Shown: positions 1 to 7,822 of the stretch, piece after piece
Layout of the letters: each line of letters begins with the position of its first letter
Position numbering within the stretch: position 1 is the stretch's first letter
Source: Xanthomonas floridensis
GTDB taxonomy: Bacteria > Pseudomonadota > Gammaproteobacteria > Xanthomonadales > Xanthomonadaceae
Length of the DNA stretch: 64,000 bases
Assembly (NCBI RefSeq): GCF_001642575.1
Contig: NZ_LXNG01000005.1
Coordinates: 83,510-147,509 of the forward strand
Reading direction: 5' to 3'
Position numbers and translations under genes: made by a program
Notes under the pieces: model-generated
The model's database searches: none
What the model was told of the DNA's origin: nothing
What the model saw: only the letters and a program-made list of their open reading frames with translations

Positions 1-3000
1 GAATTCCTGACCCCCGGCGAATTCGTGGCGCGCGCGCTGGAGCGCAACCTCGGCCCGGCCGACGACGATCTGGACATGGCCACCACGCAGTGGCGGCTGT
101 ATGCCGCGCTGCAGGCCGATCTGGGCAGCGATGCGGCACTGGCGCCGCTGGCTGGCTATCTGTCCGATGGCGATGCGCTCAAGCCCTGGGCGCTGGCCGG
201 CGAGTTGGGCAGCGTGTTCGAGAAGTACCAGGCCTGGCGCCGCGACTGGTTGCTGCGTTGGGAAGGCGGCGCCGATGCCGACGACCCGCAGGCGCGGCTG
301 TGGCGCAGCATCGCCACCGGCCGGCACTACCGCGCGCGCCGCATCGGCCAGTACCTGGATCGCTATGCGCGCGCCGACGGCCCGCTGCCGCAGGGCTTGC
401 CGGCGCGGTTGTTTGCCTTCGCCATCCTCAATATCTCGCCCGACGTGTTGCGCGTGCTGGCCACGCAGGCGCGCGTGGGCACGCTGCATTTCTATCTGCC
501 CACGCCTACCCAAGGCTATTGGGGCGATCTGCAGACGCTGTGGCAACGCCGCCGCGAGGGCGGGGCGGCGGCGTTGTTCGCCGACCAGGTGCAGGAAAAC
601 CCGTTGCTGCAGGCCTGGGGCGCGGCCGGCCGCGATTTCATGGCCTTGATCGGCGATTACGAAGTGGTGCACCCGCTGGCCGAAATCGCCGCCTATGCCG
701 ATCCGCTGGAGTCCGGCCGCCGCCTGCTCGCCGACGGCGGCCTGGGCGACAGCCTGTTGCGGCGCATGCAGAGCGACCTGTTCCATCGCCGCGCCCCGAT
801 GGTGCCGGCCGCATTGCCGGCGGTGAATCGGCACGACCCCAGCCTGCAGGTGCACGCCTGCCACACGCGCTTGCGCGAGCTGCAGGTGCTGCACGATCAG
901 CTACGCGCATTGCTGGACGACGAGCGCTTCGAACCGCCGCTGCAGCCGCGCGAGATCGCGGTGCTGTCGCCGGATATCGACCCGTACGTGCCGTATCTGG
1001 ACGCAGTGTTCGGCAGCCATGGCAGCGACGACGCATTGCCTTATGCCTTGGCCGACGCCAGTCCGCTGGCGAGCGAACCGCTGGCCGAGGTGTTTCTCAC
1101 CCTGCTGAAGCTGCCGATCGCACGCTTCGGCCTGCACGAAGTCCTGGACCTGATCGCCAGCGCGCCGATCGCCGAAGCCGCCGGGCTGGACGAGGCCGGG
1201 CTGGAACGCCTGCGCAGCTGGCTGCATGCGGCCGGCGCACGCTGGGGCCTGGATGCGGCGCATCGGCGCCAGCACCAGGCACCGGGCGATGACGCCTACA
1301 CCTGGCGCTTCGCGCTGGACCGGCTGTTGCTGGGTCATGCCAGTGGTGCCGACGACGATATCGACGGCGTGGCGCCGTGGCCGCAGCTGGAGGGCAGCGC
1401 ACTGGCCGCGCTGGACACGCTGCTGCGCCTGCTGCGCGTGCTGGAGCGGCACCAGGCCGCACTGGCCGAGGCGCTGCCGCCGGCCACCTGGCGCGAGCGC
1501 CTGCTGGAGCTGCTGGATGCGCTGATTCCCACCGCGCCCTCGGCCCCGCGTGCGCAGCGCGCGCTGGACCGGCTGCGCAGCCTCATCGACCAGTTCGCCC
1601 GCGATGCGCAGCGCGCCCAGTACGCCGGCAAGGTGCCGGCCGAGGTGGTGCGTGCGCATTTTGCCGCGGTGCTGGGCGAATCGGACACGCGCGCACCGCT
1701 GCTCACCGGCGGCATCAGTTTCGGGCGCATGGTGCCGATGCGCCTGCTGCCATTCCGGGTGATCTGCCTGCTGGGCATGAACGATGGTGATTTTCCGCGC
1801 CGCGACCCGGCCGCCGGGCTCAATCGCCTCACCGCCGAGCTGGGCACCGAGCGCCGCCGCCACGGCGACCGCTCCACCCGCGAGGACGACCGTTTCCTGT
1901 TCCTGCAATTGTTCGCCTCCGCGCAGGACGCGTTCTACCTGAGTTATCTCGGCGCCGATGCGCGCGATGGCAGTGCGCGCGAGCCCTCGGTGCTGGTCAG
2001 CGAATTGCTGACCACCGCGGCGCACTACCACGCCGCCGCCGATGCCGCCGGTACCTTGGTGGTGCAGCACCCGCTGCAGCCGTTCGCCGCGACCGCCTTC
2101 GGTGCGCAGAGCGAAGCGGGCAAGGACCCGCGGCGTTTCAGCTATCGCCGGCAATGGCGCCCGGCCGTGGACAGCCTCACCGGCCAGCGCCAGCCGCTGG
2201 CGCCGTGGGTGGCCGGCGCGCTGCCGGCCGACGCCAGCGGATTGCCGGGCAGCGTGTCCATCGACGATCTGCGCCGGCTGTTCGGCGATCCGGCCGGGCA
2301 GTTCCTGCGCCATCGTTTGGGCATGCGCCTGCCCGATCCGGCCAGCGAAGACAGCGATCTGGAACCGCTGCTCGCACCCACGCGCGGGCTGGATCACTAC
2401 GGCTTGCAGCAACAGGTGTTCGAGGCCGCAGTGGCCGATGACGTGGACGGGCTGTACGAACGTCTGCGCGCGCGCGCGTTGCTGCCGTCCGGCCCGCTGG
2501 GACGGCGCCAGCTCGACGAACGGCTTGCGCAATTGCGGCCCTATGCGCAGGCCTTCCGGCAGTGGCGTGGCGACACCGACGCGCAGTCGCAGCGGCTGCA
2601 GGTGCAGATCGGCGATGTCGCGCTGCATGGCCGCTTGCCCGGCTGGTACGCGCATGGTGTGGGGCGCGTGCAGGTGGGCGCGCTCACCGGCCGCAACGCG
2701 ATCCGCCATGGGCTGGAATGGTTGCTCCTGCGCGCCGCTGGCGAGCAGGTGCCGTATGTGCGTTTCTTCGAGCACGACGACGGCCTGGGCCCGCATCCCA
2801 TCGATGCCCAGCCGCTGGCGCCGGCACAGGCGCAGGCCGCGCTGGGCGAGCTGCTGCAGCTGTATCGACAAGGCCTGCAGGCACCGCTGCCGTTCGCGCC
2901 CTATAGCAGCTGGAAATACCACCAGGCCGCGCGCGGCGACGATCTGGACAAGGCCATCAAGGACGCGGCGGGGCAGTGGCAGGCCAGCTTCGGTTGGAGC

Positions 3001-3201
3001 GAATCGCATAGCCCGGAGCTGCGCCTGGTCAACCGGGGCCGCGACCCGTTCGCCGATGCGCAGCGGTTCAGCGCGTTCGCCAGCACCAGCCATCGGCTCT
3101 ACGACCTGCTGGAACGCGCCAACACCGACGCAACACTGGACCCGCAGCGCGTGATCGACAGCTGGCGGCACTGGCATGGCGCACAGGACGAGGGCGAATG
3201 A
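1..3201 (+). CDS. recC: RecBCD exonuclease V subunit gamma (RecC), 5' partial
   Basis: The frame is open from base 1, so the true start lies outside the window; about 1066 residues are present. RecC is the non-catalytic scaffold of the RecBCD helicase-nuclease that processes double-strand breaks and recognises Chi. Family signatures seen are VICLLGMNDGDFPR (around 1765-1805) and GDRSTREDDRFLF (around 1865-1905), both typical of the RecC dead-helicase core, with a C-terminal region that matches the inactive nuclease-like domain in position. The stop codon overlaps the recB start (ATGA at 3198-3201), so recC, recB and probably recD are translationally coupled. No truncation is seen at the 3' end. 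Confidence 0.95.
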   Translation, partial: EFLTPGEFVARALERNLGPADDDLDMATTQWRLYAALQADLGSDAALAPLAGYLSDGDALKPWALAGELGSVFEKYQAWRRDWLLRWEGGADADDPQARLWRSIATGRHYRARRIGQYLDRYARADGPLPQGLPARLFAFAILNISPDVLRVLATQARVGTLHFYLPTPTQGYWGDLQTLWQRRREGGAAALFADQVQENPLLQAWGAAGRDFMALIGDYEVVHPLAEIAAYADPLESGRRLLADGGLGDSLLRRMQSDLFHRRAPMVPAALPAVNRHDPSLQVHACHTRLRELQVLHDQLRALLDDERFEPPLQPREIAVLSPDIDPYVPYLDAVFGSHGSDDALPYALADASPLASEPLAEVFLTLLKLPIARFGLHEVLDLIASAPIAEAAGLDEAGLERLRSWLHAAGARWGLDAAHRRQHQAPGDDAYTWRFALDRLLLGHASGADDDIDGVAPWPQLEGSALAALDTLLRLLRVLERHQAALAEALPPATWRERLLELLDALIPTAPSAPRAQRALDRLRSLIDQFARDAQRAQYAGKVPAEVVRAHFAAVLGESDTRAPLLTGGISFGRMVPMRLLPFRVICLLGMNDGDFPRRDPAAGLNRLTAELGTERRRHGDRSTREDDRFLFLQLFASAQDAFYLSYLGADARDGSAREPSVLVSELLTTAAHYHAAADAAGTLVVQHPLQPFAATAFGAQSEAGKDPRRFSYRRQWRPAVDSLTGQRQPLAPWVAGALPADASGLPGSVSIDDLRRLFGDPAGQFLRHRLGMRLPDPASEDSDLEPLLAPTRGLDHYGLQQQVFEAAVADDVDGLYERLRARALLPSGPLGRRQLDERLAQLRPYAQAFRQWRGDTDAQSQRLQVQIGDVALHGRLPGWYAHGVGRVQVGALTGRNAIRHGLEWLLLRAAGEQVPYVRFFEHDDGLGPHPIDAQPLAPAQAQAALGELLQLYRQGLQAPLPFAPYSSWKYHQAARGDDLDKAIKDAAGQWQASFGWSESHSPELRLVNRGRDPFADAQRFSAFASTSHRLYDLLERANTDATLDPQRVIDSWRHWHGAQDEGE

Positions 3202-6200
3202 GCGCGCCCACCGTGACCGACCCGTATCTGCAGCTGCCGCTGGACGGCGTGCGCCTGATCGAGGCCAGCGCCGGCACCGGCAAGACCTTCACCCTGGCCA
3301 CGCTGTTCACCCGGCTGGTGGTCGAGCGCGGCCTGCGTATCGGCCAGATCCTGGCGGTGACCTTTACCGAAGCCGCCACTCAGGAACTACGCCGGCGGAT
3401 CCGCGAACGCCTGGTGCTGGCCGCCACGCTGGTTCCCGATGCGCCATCGCCTGTCGTGGCAGCGGCCCGGGCCGTGACCGAACCGGCTGCAACGCTGGCG
3501 ACCGACGCTGCCCCGTCTGCTGGCACGGCTTCGGCCGCAAACGAGCCGGCTCCCACGCAGGTGCGCGATGCGGCACCGCGTTCCGCAGCAGCGGCCGTGC
3601 CCGCGACCGCCCTCGCCGGCGACCCGTCGCAGCTGCGAGCCCAAGAGCACCCAGCGCCGCACGAACAGGACGCCCCCGACGTCCTGCTCACCCGCGCCAT
3701 CCTCACCACGCACCTAGCCGCCGGCACCGAGACCCCGGCCGCGCTGCGCCGCCGCCTGCAGCAGGCCGTGGAAGAAATCGACCTGGCCGCGGTGTTCACC
3801 ATCCACGGCTTCTGCGCGCGCGTGCTGCGCGAACACGCACTGGAAAGCGGCCAGGCCTTCGCCGCCCCGCAACTGCTCGCCAACGATCGCGAACTGCTGG
3901 GCGAAGTGGCCGCCGACCTGTGGCGCCAGCGCGCCGCCGATGCCGTGATGGCCGAAGACCTGATTGCCCTGTGGTCCGGTGGCCCGCCTGCGCTGGCCAC
4001 GGATCTACGCGCCTTGCTGCGCCACACCACGCTGCTGCCGGCGGTCTGCGCCGACAGCGACGATGCCGCTGCCTTGCTGCAGGCCGTGCATGCCGCCAGC
4101 CACGCCCTGGCGGCTGCCTTCCAGACCCATGGCACGGCGTTTTTCGAAACGCTCATGGCCGCCATCGACGGCGGCGTGCTGAGCAAGGTCAGCTACAAAC
4201 CCGAATGGCTCACCGCGCTGTGGCACTGGTTCGAAGCCTTCGCCGCGGCACCGTCGCAGGACAGCACACCGCATCCCAAGCTGGTCAAATTGACCGCGGC
4301 CGAACTGGCCGCGGGCACCAACAAGAAGTTCGTCGATCGCACGCCGGCCTCGCCGATGAGCCACGAGATCGATGGCTATCTCACCGCGCTGGCCCGTGTC
4401 GAGCAATGGCGCACGCGCCGCCGCATCCGCCTGCTGCACGCCCTGCGCGAGGATGCCATCGCACGGCTGGCGCTGCTCAAGCGCCAGCGCCGCGTACAGA
4501 CCTACGACGACCTGGTCGATGGTGTCGCGCACGCATTGGAGGGCCCGCAAGCCGAGGCCTTGGTACAACGCCTGCGCGCGCAATACGCCATCGCGCTGGT
4601 GGACGAATTCCAGGACACCGACGACCGCCAGTGGGCGATCTTTTCCAATGTGTTCGGCAACGGCGCGCTCGCGCGGGCGGCCGGGTTTGCGCCGTCGCTG
4701 TTTCTGATCGGCGATCCCAAGCAGGCCATCTACGGTTTCCGCGGCGGCGATGTGCGCACCTACCTGGCTGCGGCAGTCAGCGCCGAACTGGCCCCGCCGT
4801 TGAGCCACAATTTCCGCTCGCGCCCCGGCGTGCTGGCGGCGATCGATGCGCTGTACGCGCAAGCCGGCTACAGCGATGCCTTCCTGACCGACGGCATCGC
4901 CTTCCACCCGGTGCAGCCAGGCACCAAGCGCCTGGACACCGACCTGCGACGCGCCGGTGCCACCGCCCCGGCGTTGACGCTGTGGCGCGCGCCCGAACCG
5001 CCGCTGCCTGCGAAGGGCAAGCCCAAGCCCTGGAGCGCCGGCCGCGCCCGCGAGCTGGCCACCGCCGCCTGCGTGGCCGCAATCCGCGGCTGGCTGGCCG
5101 CTGGCCGCGACGGCACCGCCACCATCAACGCGCATCCGGTGCAGGCCGGCGACATCGCGGTGTTGGTGCGCAGCCATGGCGAGGCCACCCGCATCCAGCA
5201 GGCGTTGGGCGCGGTGGGCATTCCCGCAGTGGCCGCCGGCAAGCAGAGCCTGTTCGCCACCGACGAAGCGCTGGAACTGCTGGCGCTGCTGCAGGCCTTG
5301 CTCGACCCGGGCGATGACAGCCGCCTGCGTGCCGCACTGGCCACGGTGCTGATCGGGCAGGACGCCATCGCCATCGCCACCCTGGAACACGACGGCGAGC
5401 GGCATCGCCACTGGCAGCAGCAGGCGCTGGACTGGCGCGAACGCTGGCAACGCGGTGGCCCGCTGGCGCTGATCGGCGAACTCGGCGCCGCGCACGGGCA
5501 ACGCCTGCTGGCCCTGGTCGATGGCGAACGTCGCCTCACCAATTACCTGCAACTGGCCGAACTGCTGCAGGAAGCCGACGCACGCGCACTCGGCCCGCAT
5601 GGCCTGGTCGACTGGCTGGCACGCCGCATCGCCAATGCCGACGACAACGACGAAGCCCAGCAACTGCGGCTGGAATCGGACGCACGCCGCGTGCAGATCG
5701 TCACCCTGCACAAGAGCAAGGGCCTGGAGTATCCGCTGGTGTTCCTGCCGTACATCGGCATCGGCCGCGGCGACAAGGGCGCTGGCCGCCACTGCGTGGT
5801 GCATGCGCCCGAGACCGGCCGCCAGCTGCACTGGAACGTGTCCAAGTGGAGCCGCGACAAGGAAGACCCGGCCTGGAGCGCGGCCGAAGCGGCCTGGAAG
5901 CAGGAACAACGCGCCGAAGACGCGCGCTTGCTGTATGTCGGCCTGACCCGCGCCGAGCACGCGCTGTGGATCGCCAGCGGCAGCTTCCACCAGCAGGAAC
6001 GTACGCCGCTGGCCGGCATGCTGCGTGCGCTCGATGCGCTGCAGGGTGCGGCCGGCGAGGGCGTGGTGGTGGTCGACACCGCCACCCCGCCGGCCGAGCT
6101 GCCACGCCTGCCGCCCCCGCCCGAGGCGCAGGTGCCGCCTGCGCGCATCCCGCAGCGGCATATCGCCCCGGAATGGTGGGTCTACAGCTTCACCCAGTTG

Positions 6201-7298
6201 GCCAACGCCGATGCCGGCGCTGCCACCGACCCGATGGCCAGCGCCACCGTGGTGGGCAGTGGCGGTACCGACGAACCGGCCGCCAGCGACGCCGCGGCAG
6301 CAGTCACCGAGGCAGAGCCGTTCGATCCGCGCTTTGCCGGCAACCGCTTCGGCGTGGTGATGCACGACGTGTTCGAGCGTTGCGACTTCGCCGCCTGGCA
6401 ACACTGGCGCCCCGGCGCCCCGGCGCCCGACGGTCAGGTCGCCCCGATCATCGAAGCCCTGCAACGCGGCGGCTACGCACAGGACGAGCTCGATGACGGC
6501 CTGCGCATGCTCACTGCGCTGATCGGCAACACCCTCACCGTGACCCTGCCCGAAGGCACCCCCCTGGCGGCCGTGCCCGAGCCGCAGCGCCGCAACGAAA
6601 TGGAATTCCACTTCGCCATGCAGCCCACCCGCGTGGACGCGCTGCTGGCGCTGTTGCACCGCTTCGAGGTGGTCGGCGACCGCCAGGCCTTCGGTGCACG
6701 CCAGCGCCTGGAAGGCCTGATGACCGGCCTGATCGATCTCACCTACACCGTGGCCGGCCGCTGGTACGTGCTGGACTACAAATCCAACCGCCTGCCCAGC
6801 TACGACGCCGACACCCTGGCCCGTGCCATGGCGCATAGCGAATACACCCTGCAGGCGTTGATCTACACCGTGGCGCTGCACCGCTGGCTGCGCTTCCGCC
6901 TGGGCGAGGCCTACGACTACGCCCGCGACTTCGGCGGCGTGCGCTACCTGTTCTGCCGCGGCCTGGACGCCACCCGCAACCCCGCAGCCGACTCCAGCGC
7001 CATCCTCGGTTCCAACTCCAACTCCAACTCCAACTCCAGCCCCGTCTCCGGTTTCGACCCCGCCAGCGACGCCATGTCCGACACGCCGGCACCCAATACG
7101 CCTGTGCCTGGCATCCACGCCTGGCGCTTCGACCCGGCGCTGGTCCAAGCCCTGGACGCCCTGTTTGCCGGCAATCCCACGCAGCCCCTGTCCAGCGACG
7201 CAGCAGAGCCCCATTCCCCCGACGGGCAAGCGCCCCTCTCCCCCCGGGAGAGGGGGTGGGGTGAGGGTACGTCCGCAGCCGAAGCATCCAAGCCATGA
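3198..7298 (+). CDS. recB: RecBCD exonuclease V subunit beta (RecB helicase-nuclease)
   Basis: A 1366-residue 3'-5' helicase plus nuclease subunit of exonuclease V. UvrD-type helicase motifs run in order: Walker A ASAGTGKTFTL (about residues 24-34), TFTEAATQELRRRIR, FTIHGFC, VDEFQDTD (about 467), IGDPKQAIYGFRGGD, HNFRSR, TLHKSKGLEYP (about 835) and LLYVGLTRAEHALW. The nuclease domain near 1120-1240 shows MHDVFERCDF, GLIDLTY and VLDYKSN. Three features are unusual: an Ala/Pro-rich insert of about 85 residues right after RRRIRERL (nt about 3430-3690), an Asn/Ser run (SNSNSNSNSS, nt about 7012-7040), and a final 25 residues translated from an interspersed palindromic repeat. It starts in an ATGA overlap with recC, and its TGA overlaps the ATG of the next open frame. 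Confidence 0.95.
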   Translation: MSAPTVTDPYLQLPLDGVRLIEASAGTGKTFTLATLFTRLVVERGLRIGQILAVTFTEAATQELRRRIRERLVLAATLVPDAPSPVVAAARAVTEPAATLATDAAPSAGTASAANEPAPTQVRDAAPRSAAAAVPATALAGDPSQLRAQEHPAPHEQDAPDVLLTRAILTTHLAAGTETPAALRRRLQQAVEEIDLAAVFTIHGFCARVLREHALESGQAFAAPQLLANDRELLGEVAADLWRQRAADAVMAEDLIALWSGGPPALATDLRALLRHTTLLPAVCADSDDAAALLQAVHAASHALAAAFQTHGTAFFETLMAAIDGGVLSKVSYKPEWLTALWHWFEAFAAAPSQDSTPHPKLVKLTAAELAAGTNKKFVDRTPASPMSHEIDGYLTALARVEQWRTRRRIRLLHALREDAIARLALLKRQRRVQTYDDLVDGVAHALEGPQAEALVQRLRAQYAIALVDEFQDTDDRQWAIFSNVFGNGALARAAGFAPSLFLIGDPKQAIYGFRGGDVRTYLAAAVSAELAPPLSHNFRSRPGVLAAIDALYAQAGYSDAFLTDGIAFHPVQPGTKRLDTDLRRAGATAPALTLWRAPEPPLPAKGKPKPWSAGRARELATAACVAAIRGWLAAGRDGTATINAHPVQAGDIAVLVRSHGEATRIQQALGAVGIPAVAAGKQSLFATDEALELLALLQALLDPGDDSRLRAALATVLIGQDAIAIATLEHDGERHRHWQQQALDWRERWQRGGPLALIGELGAAHGQRLLALVDGERRLTNYLQLAELLQEADARALGPHGLVDWLARRIANADDNDEAQQLRLESDARRVQIVTLHKSKGLEYPLVFLPYIGIGRGDKGAGRHCVVHAPETGRQLHWNVSKWSRDKEDPAWSAAEAAWKQEQRAEDARLLYVGLTRAEHALWIASGSFHQQERTPLAGMLRALDALQGAAGEGVVVVDTATPPAELPRLPPPPEAQVPPARIPQRHIAPEWWVYSFTQLANADAGAATDPMASATVVGSGGTDEPAASDAAAAVTEAEPFDPRFAGNRFGVVMHDVFERCDFAAWQHWRPGAPAPDGQVAPIIEALQRGGYAQDELDDGLRMLTALIGNTLTVTLPEGTPLAAVPEPQRRNEMEFHFAMQPTRVDALLALLHRFEVVGDRQAFGARQRLEGLMTGLIDLTYTVAGRWYVLDYKSNRLPSYDADTLARAMAHSEYTLQALIYTVALHRWLRFRLGEAYDYARDFGGVRYLFCRGLDATRNPAADSSAILGSNSNSNSNSSPVSGFDPASDAMSDTPAPNTPVPGIHAWRFDPALVQALDALFAGNPTQPLSSDAAEPHSPDGQAPLSPRERGWGEGTSAAEASKP
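7233..7270 (+). repeat. Interspersed palindromic repeat forming the recB 3' end
   Basis: Perfect 10-bp arms CCCCTCTCCC (7233-7242) and GGGAGAGGGG (7246-7255) are followed by GGTGGGGTGAGGGTACG. The same element type recurs at 8288, 9068, 38531, 38622, 47131-47620 and 57509-57772. Here it lies inside the coding frame and supplies the last RecB residues (PLSPRERGWGEG). Confidence 0.8.
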
Positions 7299-7822
7299 CC
7301 CACCAGAACGCACGCCCGATCAGCCCTGCGCGCGAGCCCCTCTCCCCTCGGGGCGAGCAGACACCGCATGCGCACCATGGCGCGCGTGCCTGGCAGTGTT
7401 TGCGCCCCGGCGCGCGGAGCGGGGGTTGGTGTGAGGGCCCGTCCGCCGCCGAAGCATCCATGACCCACCAGAACGCACGCCCGATCAGCGCTGCGCGCGA
7501 GCCTCTCTCCCCTCGGGGCGAGCAGACACCGCTTGCGCACCATGGCGCGCGTGCCTGGCAGTGTTTGCGCCCCGCCGCGCGCCCCGGGGCGCGGAGCGCG
7601 GGTTGGGGTGAGGGCCCGTCCGCCCACCAGGCATCCATGATCCACCAGAACGCACGCCCGATCAGCCCTGCGCGCGAGCCCCTCTTCCCTCGGGGCGAGC
7701 AGACACCGCATGCGCACCATGGCGCGCGTGCCTGGCAGTGTTTGCGCCCCGCCGCGCGCCCCGGAGCGCGGAGCGCGGGTTGGGGTGAGGGCCCGTCCGC
7801 CCGCCAGGCATCCCCCCCATGA
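7295..7822 (+). repeat. Three tandem repeats between recB and recD, forming a 175-codon open frame
   Basis: Three direct repeats start at 7295, 7460 and 7637 (165, 177 and 182 bp). Each begins ATGAyCCACCAGAACGC and ends with GTGAGGGCCCGTCCG plus a CATCC motif just before the next ATG. The copies contain degenerate forms of the palindromic repeat seen at the recB end. The frame from 7295 is open through all three copies, giving a repeated peptide (copies start MTHQNARPIS or MIHQNARPIS). It begins in an ATGA overlap with the recB stop and ends in an ATGA overlap with the recD start. Whether the peptide has a function is unknown; reading through it could maintain recB-recD translational coupling. 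Copy number is likely to vary between strains. Confidence 0.85.

Noticed and set aside
901..3177. Long minus-strand frame opposite recC (758 codons)
   Set aside because: Mirror of recC codon bias in GC-rich DNA; rich in Gln, Arg and His, with no domain or start signal.
4005..7313. Minus-strand frame of 1102 codons opposite recB
   Set aside because: Antisense shadow with low-complexity composition; recB motifs on the other strand are decisive.
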